Positions 44,597-53,923 of a stretch of 64,000 nucleotides of DNA are shown here, piece by piece. The notes beneath the pieces are model-generated. The model was not told the origin of the DNA. It did no database searches and worked only from the letters and a program-made list of their open reading frames with translations. The position numbers were made by a program, and so were the translations under genes. Position 1 is the first letter of the stretch. Each line of letters begins with the position of its first letter. Source of the stretch: Rhodopseudomonas palustris (GTDB lineage Bacteria; Pseudomonadota; Alphaproteobacteria; Rhizobiales; Xanthobacteraceae); NCBI RefSeq assembly GCF_003031265.1, contig NZ_CP019966.1, positions 4,931,501 through 4,995,500 on the forward strand, given 5' to 3'.

Positions 44597-45955
44597 ATGA
44601 CTTTGAAATTCGGTACCGCGTTCGAAAGACTGATCGATCTGCGCAACAACCCTGCCATTCGCGCCATGACCGGCGCGTTCGGGCTGCGCGTTCTGATCAC
44701 GATCGTCAATCTCGGACTGGTGACGCTCGCCGCACGCACGCTGAGTGGCCATGACTTCGGCACCTATTCGATGCTGTTCAGCGCCGCGGGCCTGCTCAGC
44801 GTCGTCGCCACCTTCGGCCAGCAGATCTTCATCATGCGGTCGTGGAGCGAATACACCAATGCGGGCGACGAGCCGAAACTGAAAGGCGCGATGACCTTCA
44901 CGGCGCTGGCCAGCCTCGCCGGCAGCATCCTGGTCGGCCTACCGTTCTTCTTCTGGGTCTCGCTGGAGCAAGATACGGTTCTGGCCGCATCGACGACGTT
45001 GTACCTGGTGTGCTTCGCGCTGATGCTGATTTCGGCACACGTCACCCGCGGCGCCGTCGGCGTCGGTGTCAGCGACGGACTCACCTACCTGCTGGTCGCC
45101 ACCTGCCCGATGGTCTACCTCGCCGGGTGCGTCATCTCCGGCACCCCGATCGAAATCCACACCATCTTTCTGACCATGGCGGCGGCCTCGTGCTTCACCG
45201 TGATGGTGCAGATGACGTTGTTGCGGCGACGGGTCCACGCACAGTTTCCTCATTTCGGCCGCTCACGCTTAGCCTTCGAGCTGCGCACCTGGAGCACACG
45301 CTCGGCCAAGCTGTGGGTGTCGAGTTGCCTGGAGGCGGCCAATCAATACGCCGACGTCGTGATCATCGGCTACCTGATGAGTCCGACCGTCGCCGGCGCA
45401 TATTTCGTCACCACCCGGATCGCCAACGCCTTCGCGATGGCCACTGGAGCGGTCTACATCTTCTCGACTCGGCACTTCCCCCACCTGTATTACAGCCGGC
45501 AGCATCGCGAGCTCGACGGCCTGCTCGATTCCGTGGCGCTCGTCACGCTCGCGATCGTCATCGGCGGCCTGATGGTGGTGCTCGGCGGCGGCCACTGGAT
45601 CCTGTATCTCTTCAACGCCGAATACGTCTCGTATTACAGCGCCCTGGCGATCCTGACGGCAGGCACCGCCGCCGTCGCCGCCGCCGGCCCCTGCGGCTCG
45701 ATCCTGATGCTGACGGGCCACGAGGGCCGCTATCTGACGATCATCGGCGGCACCGTGCTGATGCGCGCAGTCGGCTTCTTCATCCTGATCCCGCTGTTCG
45801 GAATCTCCGGTGCTGTCGCGGCAACCGCAATCTCGTTCATCGCGCTGGCGCTGCTGATGCGCAGCGCGTCGATCAAACTGGCCGGCATCGACGGTTCGGT
45901 ACTGCGGCTCCTGACGGGATGGCGCCGACGTCGGCTCACGCAGCCGGCGGAATGA
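44597..45955 (+). CDS. Polysaccharide flippase (MATE/MVF-like, Wzx type)
   Basis: The 452-residue integral membrane protein has about 12-14 segments and the general look of the oligosaccharide flippase family: ITIVNLGLVTLAARTLSGHDFGTYS near the N terminus and GHEGRYLTIIGGTVLMRAVGF in the C-terminal half. It would move lipid-linked repeat units across the inner membrane for the ligase/polymerase at 34174. The frame is open farther upstream, but ATG 44597 with GAGG precedes the first recognisable residues. Confidence 0.88.
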   Translation: MTLKFGTAFERLIDLRNNPAIRAMTGAFGLRVLITIVNLGLVTLAARTLSGHDFGTYSMLFSAAGLLSVVATFGQQIFIMRSWSEYTNAGDEPKLKGAMTFTALASLAGSILVGLPFFFWVSLEQDTVLAASTTLYLVCFALMLISAHVTRGAVGVGVSDGLTYLLVATCPMVYLAGCVISGTPIEIHTIFLTMAAASCFTVMVQMTLLRRRVHAQFPHFGRSRLAFELRTWSTRSAKLWVSSCLEAANQYADVVIIGYLMSPTVAGAYFVTTRIANAFAMATGAVYIFSTRHFPHLYYSRQHRELDGLLDSVALVTLAIVIGGLMVVLGGGHWILYLFNAEYVSYYSALAILTAGTAAVAAAGPCGSILMLTGHEGRYLTIIGGTVLMRAVGFFILIPLFGISGAVAATAISFIALALLMRSASIKLAGIDGSVLRLLTGWRRRRLTQPAE

Positions 45956-46024
45956 TCCGCCTTCCGGGCGTCCGCGCGACCAACGCCACGCTTCATCATA
46001 TGCTCGGATGAATTGGTTTGCGGC

Positions 46025-47026
46025 TTAATGCTCGGCCGCGAGCAGCGAGAGCCAATTGCTGAATAGGGCCGCCGCAGAGGCTTCGAGCGCAGCCACCAGT
46101 CCAGGCCGAAGCGCCAACGGCGGCAGTTCAGCGATCATCTCCGGCTTACGATCCGCGCGGGCACGATCGCAAAACGCGGCGAGCCGAAGTTCCGTCTCGG
46201 CGCAGAAGTAGTTTTCCGGTGCCGCCGGACAATCGTCGCGTTCACCGGCAAGATAGCGGCCGATGTCGCGGAGGAATTCGCGCTGCAGCGTCGCGGCGTC
46301 GTACTCCGGATGGCCTTGAAAGAACACCATGCGGCTACGGCCGTCGCGCTTGAACACGTCGACGCTCGCTCCTGTTGCCTGCGTCAGCACGTCGTAGCCG
46401 GCGGCAGACAGGTCGTCCGCGTCGAGATCGTTGAGCCGCGAATGCGAAACCCGCATCGTCGACGGCAGGTCATCCAGCATCGGATCCTGCTGCAGCTTCT
46501 CGATGGCATAGACCCCCGAGCATTTGCGCGGCAGTCTTCGGCGCTCGATGCCGTCGAGGTGCAGGACGGCGGCATGGGCGGCGAGACAGGACCAGATCGT
46601 CGAGCGGGTGTTGGCTTCGGCCCAATCCACCAACCGGCGGAACTCGTCCCAATATGGCTCGTCGCGGAGTGCCGCCGTGCGCGGCTCGGCGCCGGTGACG
46701 ATCAGACCGTCGAGCCGGACGCGGCCGAGATCAGCGATATCGGAATAGAGGCTGTCGATGCGGTGGCGGGCGGTTGGCGACCGCGGCACCGATCGCAGCG
46801 CGAAGCAATGCAGCCGAACGCGCTGGGTGCCGGCGCCATCGCGCAGCAGCCGGGCGAACTGACGCTCGGTTGCCCGCAACGCGGCATCGCCCATGTTGTT
46901 GACGAGACCGATCTCGATCGGCTTGCGATGACCTAATCGTCCTCGCCGGCGTCGTTCATCGCCGACGCCAGCCGGGGCCAACGCTGGGCTGGCAATCGGA
47001 TCGGCATTGTCGAACAGGAGCGTCAT
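46025..47026 (-). CDS. metA: Homoserine O-acyltransferase (MetA-like)
   Basis: A 333-residue class I glutamine-amidotransferase-fold enzyme activates homoserine by acetylation or succinylation in methionine synthesis. The early IGLVNNMGDAALRATERQFARLL and LIVTGAEPRTAALRDEPYWDE are typical, the nucleophile cysteine lies in TIWSCLAAHAAVLHLDG, and the catalytic His/Glu lie in VFFQGHPEYDAATL. The ATG at 47026 lies 13 bp beyond the metZ stop, so the two form an operon. Acetyl versus succinyl donor cannot be decided from sequence alone. Confidence 0.88.
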   Translation of the reverse strand: MTLLFDNADPIASPALAPAGVGDERRRRGRLGHRKPIEIGLVNNMGDAALRATERQFARLLRDGAGTQRVRLHCFALRSVPRSPTARHRIDSLYSDIADLGRVRLDGLIVTGAEPRTAALRDEPYWDEFRRLVDWAEANTRSTIWSCLAAHAAVLHLDGIERRRLPRKCSGVYAIEKLQQDPMLDDLPSTMRVSHSRLNDLDADDLSAAGYDVLTQATGASVDVFKRDGRSRMVFFQGHPEYDAATLQREFLRDIGRYLAGERDDCPAAPENYFCAETELRLAAFCDRARADRKPEMIAELPPLALRPGLVAALEASAAALFSNWLSLLAAEH

Positions 47027-47039
47027 ACGCCCTGGCCGC

Positions 47040-48341
47040 CTATTCGGCTGCGAGACGCGGCTGCGAACCGCAGGCCTGCGCCAGCGCCTGGTCGAGATCT
47101 TCGATGATGTCGGCGATGTGTTCGATTCCGATCGACAACCGGATCGTCTCCGGCAGCACTCCTGCTTGGCGCTGCTGCTCGGCCGACATCTGGCGATGGG
47201 TGGTCGAGGCCGGATGGCAGGCGAGCGATTTGGCATCGCCGATGTTCACCAGCCGGGTGATCAGCTTGAGCGAATCGTAGAACGCCTTGCCAGCCTCCAT
47301 TCCGCCCTTGATGCCAAAGGTGAACAGCGACGATGCGCGGCCGTCGAGATACTTTTGCACCAGCGGATAATACGGGCTGTCCGGGAATCCGGTATAGTTG
47401 ACCCAGGCGACACGTGGATCGTCGCGCAGGAATTCGGCAACCTTGCGGGCGTTCTCGACATGACGCTCCATCCGCAGCGCCACGGTCTCGATCCCCTGCA
47501 GCAGCAGGAAGGCGTTGAACGGCGACAGCACCGAGCCCATCGTACGTTGATAGATCGATCGCGCGCGCTCGACATAAGCAGTCGGCCCGAACCGCTCCGC
47601 GTAGACCATGCCGTGATAAGAGTGGTCCGGCTGATTGAAGGCCGGAAACTGCTCGGGGTTCTTGGCCCAGTCGAACCTTCCGCTGTCGACGATGGCGCCG
47701 CCGAGCGTGGTGCCGTGGCCGCCAAGGAACTTGGTGAGCGAGTGTACGACGACGTCCGCGCCGAATTCGATCGGCTTGAACAGAATCGGCGTCGCCACGG
47801 TGTTGTCGACGATCAGCGGCACGCCGGCGCGATGCGCGACTTCGGCGATGGCTTCGATGTCGCAGACATTGCCGGCCGGATTGCCGATGGTTTCGCAGAA
47901 CACCGCACGGGTGTCTTCATCGATCAGCCTGGCGATGTCGTCTGGCTTGTCGCTGATCGCGAAACGGCCGGTGATGCCCTGCCGCGGCAGGATGTGGGAC
48001 AGCAGCGTATGCGTGGTGCCGTAGAGCTGCGGCACCGAAACGATGTTGCCGCCGTGATCGGCGAGATTGACGAAGGCGAAATGCAGCGCGGCTTGACCGC
48101 TCGCCACCGCTAGTGCACCGACGCCACCTTCCAGCTCAGCCACACGCTTTTCCAGCACGCTGGTGGTCGGATTGGCGATCCGCGAGTAGCGATAGCCTTC
48201 GGTCTCGAGATTGAACAACGCGGCGCCGTGGTCGGCGCTGTCGAACGCATAGGATGCGGTTTGATAGATCGGCACCGCAACGGCGTGAGTGGTGGGTTCG
48301 GGCTCGTAGCCGGCGTGGATAGCGAGCGTCTCGTTGCGCAT
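47040..48341 (-). CDS. metZ: O-acetyl/O-succinylhomoserine sulfhydrylase
   Basis: This 433-residue PLP enzyme of the Cys/Met metabolism family makes homocysteine from O-acylhomoserine and sulfide. Features include TASYAFDSADHGAALF, YRYSRIANPTTSVLEKRVAE, the PLP lysine in VHSLTKFLGGHGTTLGG, and the C-terminal HPASTTHRQMSAEQQ. It starts at ATG 48341 after an excellent GGAGGAG site. I looked for the SAM-II riboswitch that often precedes this gene in alphaproteobacteria and did not find it. The metA homologue follows. Confidence 0.93.
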   Translation of the reverse strand: MRNETLAIHAGYEPEPTTHAVAVPIYQTASYAFDSADHGAALFNLETEGYRYSRIANPTTSVLEKRVAELEGGVGALAVASGQAALHFAFVNLADHGGNIVSVPQLYGTTHTLLSHILPRQGITGRFAISDKPDDIARLIDEDTRAVFCETIGNPAGNVCDIEAIAEVAHRAGVPLIVDNTVATPILFKPIEFGADVVVHSLTKFLGGHGTTLGGAIVDSGRFDWAKNPEQFPAFNQPDHSYHGMVYAERFGPTAYVERARSIYQRTMGSVLSPFNAFLLLQGIETVALRMERHVENARKVAEFLRDDPRVAWVNYTGFPDSPYYPLVQKYLDGRASSLFTFGIKGGMEAGKAFYDSLKLITRLVNIGDAKSLACHPASTTHRQMSAEQQRQAGVLPETIRLSIGIEHIADIIEDLDQALAQACGSQPRLAAE

Positions 48342-48479
48342 GAGCTCCTCCCTTCGCCGCGGCTGCACTTCACACACAGAGGTCCGCGTCTGGCCTTTGC
48401 TAGAACGCACCGCATTAGCGGACAACACATTTCAAAGACGACGACAAACTATCCCTAATTTCGCTTGCTGATTTGAAGA

Positions 48480-48502
48480 CAATTTGAATCGATTCCGATT
48501 TG
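48480..48502. promoter_or_regulatory. AT-rich motif in the metZ / acyl-CoA synthetase divergent region
   Basis: CAATTTGAATCGATTCCGAT, followed by TTG, stands out against GC-rich surroundings 100 bp upstream of the synthetase gene. On the reverse strand TTCAAATTGTCTTCA is similar to TCCAAATTGATTCA in the site at 57052-57078. The similarity is partial and may be chance. Confidence 0.3.
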
Positions 48503-48603
48503 TTTACCTTAAGCGCGCTTCGTCGAACCGTTCGCAACAAATCGCCAACCGCCCTCGCCTACAATTGCACTCAAACTCGAACGAACTTTCAGAACCGGTG
48601 TCG

Positions 48604-50421
48604 ATGACCGTGCACGCAGCTGCAGCTACCCGCCCCCCCGATACAGGGCCTGCGCGCCCGTCGGTCGCCAAGAGCTGGCTGAACGCGATTGAAATCACCG
48701 CGCGCATCGAACGCGAGCCACAGCGCCTGCTGTGCGATGCGATCGCCGAGTGGGCGACGCGCACGCCAAACGCGCCGGCGCTGCTCTCGGAGAACGAACG
48801 GTTCAGCTACGCGGAATTCACGCAACGGATTGATTGCTACGCGCGCTGGGCGCTGGAGCAGGGCATCGGCAAAGGCGTCATCGTCGGGCTCCTGATGCCG
48901 AACCGTCCCGACTATCTGGCGATCTGGCTCGGCATCACTAAAATCGGCGGCGTTGTGGCGCTGCTCAATACTCAACTCACCGGCCCTTCGCTCGCCCATT
49001 GCATCGATGTTGCAGCACCCAGCCATATCATCGTGGCGAAGGAATTGAACGACGCCTACGACAGCGCAACACCGCATCTGGCATCGGCGCCTCGGCTATG
49101 GCTGCATGGCAACGAGGTTGACGAGTCAGGGCTCTCCGCAGCATTGGCGACCGCGAAGGACGATCCTCTGACAGTAAATGAACGTCCCGCTGTCACCATC
49201 GATGATGTGGCACTGCTGATCTACACTTCGGGCACCACGGGCCTGCCGAAGGCAGCGCGGGTCAGTCATCGCCGGGTGATGAGCTGGGCCGGCTGGTTCG
49301 CTGGGCTCACCGGGGCGACGCCCGATGATCGCATCTACGATTGTCTGCCGATCTATCACAGCGTCGGCGGCGTGGTCGCAACCGGCAGCCTGCTGATGGC
49401 AGGCGGCTCGGTCGTGATCGCCGAGAAATTCTCCGCGCGGCGATTCTGGGACGATATCGTCCGCTACGACTGCACGCTGTTTCAATATATCGGCGAGCTG
49501 TGCCGCTATCTTGTCCAGGCGCCACACGCGCCCAACGAAACCCGCCATCGTCTGCGGATCGCCTGCGGCAACGGGCTGCGCGGGGACGTGTGGGGCGCGT
49601 TTCAGGGGCGGTTCGCGATCCCGCGCATTCTGGAATTCTACGCCTCCACCGAGGGCAACTTCTCGCTCTACAATGTCGAGGGTGAGCCGGGCGCGATCGG
49701 GCGGATACCATCATTCCTGGCGCATCGCTTTCCGGCCGCGCTGGTGAAATTCGATTTCGAAACCGGGCTGCCGATGCGAGACGGCCAAGGCCATTGCATT
49801 CGCTGCGCCCGCGGCGAGCCTGGTGAGGCGATCGGCCGGATCGGCGAGGCCGAGCGCGGCGGCGGCCGGTTCGAAGGCTACACCACCGATGGCGACAGCG
49901 AGCGCAAAATCCTGCGCGACGTGTTTGCGCCGGGGGACGCCTGGTTCCGCACCGGCGACCTGATGCTGCAGGACGCCAAGGGCTTCTTCCGCTTCGTCGA
50001 CCGGATCGGCGACACCTTCCGCTGGAAGGGCGAGAATGTCGCGGCGAGCGAAGTCGCCGACATCCTCGCCGCCTGCCCCGGCGTGATCGACGCCACCGTC
50101 TATGGCGTCAGCGTTCCGAACCATGACGGCCGCGCCGGCATGGCGGCCCTTGTGACAGACCACGGCTTTGATCCCGCGACGCTGCATCGGCATCTCGCCG
50201 AGCGGCTGCCGGCTTACGCACGGCCGCTGTTCCTGCGGCTACGGACGGCCCTCGATCTCACCGGCACGTTCAAGCAGGCAAAGCAGCCGCTGATCGCCGA
50301 GGGGTTCGATCCGTCCCTCGTCAGCGATCCGCTCTATTTCGCCGCTCCAGCCGCAGGCCGCTACGTTGCGCTCGACGCCGACATCTTCAGCCGCATTACC
50401 CGCGGCGCATTCCGATTGTGA
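48604..50421 (+). CDS. FATP-like long-chain acyl-CoA synthetase
   Basis: A 605-residue AMP-forming ligase of the ANL superfamily, closest in layout to fatty-acid transport proteins/very-long-chain acyl-CoA synthetases. The P-loop-like motif is LIYTSGTTGLPKAARVSHRR (about 200-220), FYASTEGNFSLYN forms the acyl/AMP site, and DAWFRTGDLMLQDAKGFF plus DRIGDTFRWKGENVAASEV hold the hinge. It would activate a fatty or other carboxylic acid to an acyl-CoA. Its last bases overlap the aminotransferase start (TGATG), so they are coupled. Confidence 0.9.
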   Translation: MTVHAAAATRPPDTGPARPSVAKSWLNAIEITARIEREPQRLLCDAIAEWATRTPNAPALLSENERFSYAEFTQRIDCYARWALEQGIGKGVIVGLLMPNRPDYLAIWLGITKIGGVVALLNTQLTGPSLAHCIDVAAPSHIIVAKELNDAYDSATPHLASAPRLWLHGNEVDESGLSAALATAKDDPLTVNERPAVTIDDVALLIYTSGTTGLPKAARVSHRRVMSWAGWFAGLTGATPDDRIYDCLPIYHSVGGVVATGSLLMAGGSVVIAEKFSARRFWDDIVRYDCTLFQYIGELCRYLVQAPHAPNETRHRLRIACGNGLRGDVWGAFQGRFAIPRILEFYASTEGNFSLYNVEGEPGAIGRIPSFLAHRFPAALVKFDFETGLPMRDGQGHCIRCARGEPGEAIGRIGEAERGGGRFEGYTTDGDSERKILRDVFAPGDAWFRTGDLMLQDAKGFFRFVDRIGDTFRWKGENVAASEVADILAACPGVIDATVYGVSVPNHDGRAGMAALVTDHGFDPATLHRHLAERLPAYARPLFLRLRTALDLTGTFKQAKQPLIAEGFDPSLVSDPLYFAAPAAGRYVALDADIFSRITRGAFRL

Positions 50422-51302
50422 TGGACCCGACGATGCCTGTTGCCGCACCAATCAACTATTCGCAGACCTGGACCTTCTTCGAGGGCAAGTGGCACGATGG
50501 CAACGTGCCGATCATGGGGCCGCGCACCCATGCTGCTTGGCTCGGCTCGATGGTGTTCGATGGCGCGCGCGCATTCGAGGGCGTCACGCCGGATCTCGAC
50601 CGACATCTGGCACGGATCAACTGGTCCGCGGCTAACTTCAAACTGAATGCCCTGGTGGATCAGCCGACATGGCTGGGTCTAGTCCAGGACGGCTTGAAGC
50701 GGTTCGCCGGAAGTGCCGAACTCTACATCCGGCCGATGTATTGGGCGCAGAACGGTGTCGGCGGCGGCGTGTTGTTCGATCCCGACACCACCAATTGGTG
50801 CCTGTGCATCTACGAAGCGCCGATGCCGAAACCGACCGGCTTGTCGATCACGCTATCGCCGTTCCGCCGCCCGACCGCGGAATCTGCGCCGGTGGAGGCC
50901 AAAGCCGGCTGCCTGTACCCAAACAACTCACGCGCGATGATGGAAGCCAAGAGCCGCGGCTTCGACAATTGCCTGCTGCGCGACATGCTCGGCCACATTG
51001 CCGAGCTCGGCAATTCCAACATCTTCATGGCGAAGGACGGCGTTGTCTACACGCCGGCCGCCAATGGCACCTTCCTGAGCGGCATCACCCGGCAGCGCGT
51101 GATCGAGCTGCTGCGCGGCGATGGCGTCACCGTGATCGAGCGTTCGCTGAGCTATCGGGATTTCGAAACTGCCGATGAGATCTTCGCCAGCGGCAATTTC
51201 GCCAAGGTGCAACCGATCATCCGGATCGACGACCGCTCGCTGCAGCCGGGCCCGTTCTACGCCAAGGCGCGCAAGCTATATTGGGAGTTCGCTCACGGTT
51301 GA
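50421..51302 (+). CDS. Class IV (branched-chain/D-amino acid type) aminotransferase
   Basis: The 293-residue PLP-dependent enzyme shows the class IV fold: an early MVFDGARAFEGVTPDLDRHL, the PLP lysine K161 in VEAKAGCLYPNNSRAMMEA, and ELGNSNIFMAKDGVVYTP with FLSGITRQRVIELLRGDGV. The usual role is amino transfer between a 2-oxo acid and glutamate, but ilvE-like, D-alanine transaminase and aminodeoxychorismate-lyase relatives share these motifs. The ATG at 50421 overlaps the preceding stop. Because it is coupled to an acyl-CoA synthetase and stands in a carrier-protein cluster, biosynthetic use is likely. Confidence 0.88.
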   Translation: MDPTMPVAAPINYSQTWTFFEGKWHDGNVPIMGPRTHAAWLGSMVFDGARAFEGVTPDLDRHLARINWSAANFKLNALVDQPTWLGLVQDGLKRFAGSAELYIRPMYWAQNGVGGGVLFDPDTTNWCLCIYEAPMPKPTGLSITLSPFRRPTAESAPVEAKAGCLYPNNSRAMMEAKSRGFDNCLLRDMLGHIAELGNSNIFMAKDGVVYTPAANGTFLSGITRQRVIELLRGDGVTVIERSLSYRDFETADEIFASGNFAKVQPIIRIDDRSLQPGPFYAKARKLYWEFAHG

Positions 51303-51329
51303 GCGCCGCTGCCGATACCGGCCCGCAAT

Positions 51330-52214
51330 TCAGGGACCGAACAGCACCAGCTCGGTCTCGCTGAGATCGGCAAGCCGCGGCGGGTTCGGGCCCTTGTAGT
51401 ACTTGCGGCCACGGGACTCGACATAGAAGCCGGTCAGCTCGTTCATCGGACCGAGCGCGTCGAGAATCACGAGCGGCCGGCCGCGCCAGAGCAGCGCTCG
51501 GCCCAGCACGCCTGCGCATTGCACGAATTCAGCAACGCCGCGGCAATACACCAGCTGCATCGCGGGGAACGGGAAGCGGCCGTGCTTCACCCGCTTCGGC
51601 AAAAACAGGAACGGCATCGTGCGGCCATCAGGCAGATGCACCGCGAGAGCCAGGCATCCATAAGACGCATGGCTGCGGAGCAGCTCACACTCCGTCTCAC
51701 TCAACCCGGCGACCACGCCGGTTGCTTCGGTCACCACCTCGACACGCGCGCCCTTTTCGGCGCGCGACAACCACGGCAACGCGAAGAACATGCCGTTGCA
51801 GTAGCGTTTGAACCCCAGCGCCTCGACGATCGGCCATGTGTTCACCGCCGGCGAGATATTGACATAGGTGACCTGCTTGTTCTTCTGCGCCATCGACGTC
51901 AACAGCGTCGCATAATTACGAAAATCGGGCTCGACGTACCAGCTCGAGACGTTGCAGCGGAGAATCTGTTCCGGGCCGGGACGACGCGCCGCGTACAGCA
52001 ACAACAATGCGCCGACGGGACGGCCACCACTCTCCAGCAGATAACCGTATCGCGCGCAGCCTTCCGGCAATTCACGCGCGCCGACGCGATGCAGTCCGCG
52101 CAACCAATAGTCGCGGCGGCGGCCCGGAAAGCCGCGCGTCAGCAGATCGGAGACAGCGTCGATGTCGGCGTCGCCGATCTCACGGCAACGTACTTTGCGG
52201 GCTTCCAAAGCCAT
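51330..52214 (-). CDS. GNAT-like acyltransferase
   Basis: A 294-residue protein: its first about 130 residues look like a GNAT N-acyltransferase (ARELPEGCARYGYLLESGG, then VGALLLLYA, then NVSSWYVEPDFRNYATLLTS, the beta4-alpha3 region that binds the acyl-CoA pantetheine). The second half (130-294) is less clear and may be a second, diverged domain. It is on the minus strand between two plus-strand units, and its start is 100 bp from the divergent carrier protein start. It may form an amide bond with the amino compound made by neighbouring enzymes; this is inference. Confidence 0.7.
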   Translation of the reverse strand: MALEARKVRCREIGDADIDAVSDLLTRGFPGRRRDYWLRGLHRVGARELPEGCARYGYLLESGGRPVGALLLLYAARRPGPEQILRCNVSSWYVEPDFRNYATLLTSMAQKNKQVTYVNISPAVNTWPIVEALGFKRYCNGMFFALPWLSRAEKGARVEVVTEATGVVAGLSETECELLRSHASYGCLALAVHLPDGRTMPFLFLPKRVKHGRFPFPAMQLVYCRGVAEFVQCAGVLGRALLWRGRPLVILDALGPMNELTGFYVESRGRKYYKGPNPPRLADLSETELVLFGP

Positions 52215-52227
52215 TTACCAATCGGCC

Positions 52228-52253
52228 CGAATTGCAAGTGAAGCGCATGGATT
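52228..52253. promoter_or_regulatory. Candidate shared operator, copy 1
   Basis: CGAATT-N2-AAGTGAA-N5-TGGATT lies in the 100-bp divergent region between the GNAT-like gene and the first carrier protein gene. The same 19 positions occur, with N6 in place of N5, at 57052-57078. It is placed 14 bp before the GNAT start and 62 bp before the carrier protein start. The matching protein is unknown. Confidence 0.5.
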
Positions 52254-52314
52254 TGTTTCGATTTTGCGCCATATGCTCTTTGTCTCACGGATCGATCAGA
52301 AAGGCGAAGTGTCG

Positions 52315-52560
52315 ATGTCTGTACGGTTAACAATCGTCTCGGCGATGCAGCAGATCGCTGACGAACAAGGCTTCAAGGTTCCTGCGCTGACGGATGACCT
52401 GGTGCTACACGAATCCGGCTTCGACTCGCTCGGCTTTGCCGTGCTCGTCGCGCGACTTGAAGACGAACTCGGCATCGATCCGTTCAGCACGGCAGACGAC
52501 GCCATCTTCCCGGAGACACTCGGCGACTTCATTGGAGCCTATGAGAATGTCCCCGCGTGA
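52315..52560 (+). CDS. Acyl carrier protein-like protein 1
   Basis: This 81-residue acidic four-helix carrier protein has the phosphopantetheine attachment serine S38 in ESGFDSLGFAVLV. The pattern D-S-L with following hydrophobics is canonical. The frame could begin earlier, but ATG 52315 matches the domain start. The following ligase gene overlaps it by 14 bp, so the two are probably a loading pair: the ligase adenylates an acid and the carrier accepts it. A 4'-phosphopantetheinyl transferase must act from elsewhere, as none is encoded here. Confidence 0.9.
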   Translation: MSVRLTIVSAMQQIADEQGFKVPALTDDLVLHESGFDSLGFAVLVARLEDELGIDPFSTADDAIFPETLGDFIGAYENVPA

Positions 52561-53923
52561 GATCGTTGCGCTCCGCCACTATCTCACCACTGATCTGACC
52601 AGCCGCACGCTGTCGGACGCGACTCATGAGATCGCGTTCGCCGACATCGCGCGGGGGACTTGTCTTGCCGGCAAGTTGCCTGAGCTCGCCGGCCGTTCGG
52701 TGCTGCTGTCGCTCTCGACGCAGCTCGTCACCGGACTGGCAATGATCGAACTCGACGGCGTGGCGCGGCGAATGCTGCTATGCCCGCCGGACGTCGACAT
52801 GACCTACGCCGCCGATCTGATCGCGGATGCGGAGATCGACGCCATCGTCACAGATGCGCCAGAGCGTTGGCAAGGCCTCGGCGTCGGCACCATCATCACC
52901 GCAGGTCTGCCGCTGCAGCCCGCGGCCCCCATCGCGGCCACGCACGCTACGTCGTGGTTGATGCTGACCTCCGGCACCACCGGCCGGCCGAAGATCGTCG
53001 CCCACACGCTGGCAGCGTTGACCGGCGCGATCGTCGGCGACAACGTCGCGAAAGATGCGCCGACCTGGGCGACGTTCTACGACATCCGCCGCTACGGCGG
53101 CCTGCAGATTTTCCTCCGCGCCGTGCTCGGCGGCGGCTCGATGGTGCTGTCCGCGCCCGGCGAAGCAATTGGCGATCATCTGGCGCGGCTCGCCGCGCGC
53201 GGCGTGACCCACATCTCCGGCACGCCGTCGCATTGGCGCAAGGCGCTGATGAATCCAGCGATTGGCGGTTTCCGCCCCGGCTATGTCCGATTGTCCGGCG
53301 AGATCGCCGACCAGGCCGTGCTCGACGGACTCCGCAACGCGTTTCCTGACGCCTCGATCGGCCACGCCTACGCCTCGACTGAAGCCGGCGTCGGCTTCGC
53401 CGTCAATGACGGCCATGAGGGCTTTCCGGCGTCGCTGATCGGCAACGCACCCGGCATCACCATGAAGGTGGTCGACGGCTCGCTGCGGATCAAATCGACC
53501 CGCGCCGCACACACCTACGTCGGCCGCAGCGCCCCGCCGCTAACCGACGCCGACGGCTTCGTCGACACCGGCGACATGGTCGAGCTGCGCGGCGATCGCT
53601 ATTACTTCGTCGGCCGCCGCGACGGCGTGATCAATGTCGGAGGCCTCAAGGTTCATCCTGAGGAAGTCGAAGCCGTGATCAACCAGCATCCCTCGGTGCG
53701 GATGTCGCGGGTGCGGGCGCGGCGCAGCCCAATCACCGGCGCGCTGGTCGTCGCGGAGGCGGTGCTCGCCAGTGTGGCGGACGCCGGGCGCACCGGCGCG
53801 ATCCGCGAGGCGATCCTCGCCAATTGCCGCGCCGCGCTGCCGCCGCACAAAGTCCCGGCGTCGATCCATTTCGTGCAGCAACTCGATGTCACCGCCTCAG
53901 GAAAGCTGGCCCGCCATGCATAA
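52547..53923 (+). CDS. AMP-dependent acyl/aryl ligase of the carrier-protein cluster
   Basis: A 458-residue ANL-family adenylating enzyme, shorter than usual. Motifs include LMLTSGTTGRPKIVAHT (about 140-156), GHAYASTEAGVGFAV, FVDTGDMVELRGDRYYFVGRRDGVINVGGLKVHPEEVE and the C-terminal catalytic lysine in VTASGKLARHA. The small N-terminal part suggests a small acid substrate, which is speculative. An ATG six bases upstream (52541) is an alternative start; GGAG fits 52547 better. It overlaps both the carrier protein gene and the following SDR gene. Confidence 0.88.
   Translation: MSPREIVALRHYLTTDLTSRTLSDATHEIAFADIARGTCLAGKLPELAGRSVLLSLSTQLVTGLAMIELDGVARRMLLCPPDVDMTYAADLIADAEIDAIVTDAPERWQGLGVGTIITAGLPLQPAAPIAATHATSWLMLTSGTTGRPKIVAHTLAALTGAIVGDNVAKDAPTWATFYDIRRYGGLQIFLRAVLGGGSMVLSAPGEAIGDHLARLAARGVTHISGTPSHWRKALMNPAIGGFRPGYVRLSGEIADQAVLDGLRNAFPDASIGHAYASTEAGVGFAVNDGHEGFPASLIGNAPGITMKVVDGSLRIKSTRAAHTYVGRSAPPLTDADGFVDTGDMVELRGDRYYFVGRRDGVINVGGLKVHPEEVEAVINQHPSVRMSRVRARRSPITGALVVAEAVLASVADAGRTGAIREAILANCRAALPPHKVPASIHFVQQLDVTASGKLARHA

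Noticed and set aside
48342..48603. Possible SAM-II riboswitch upstream of metZ
   Set aside because: This is a common location for it in alphaproteobacteria, but I could not match the conserved pseudoknot sequence blocks on the minus strand.
51330..52214. GNAT-like protein as an acyl-homoserine lactone synthase
   Set aside because: Length and order of motifs do not fit LuxI-type synthases, and no LuxR-type gene is nearby.
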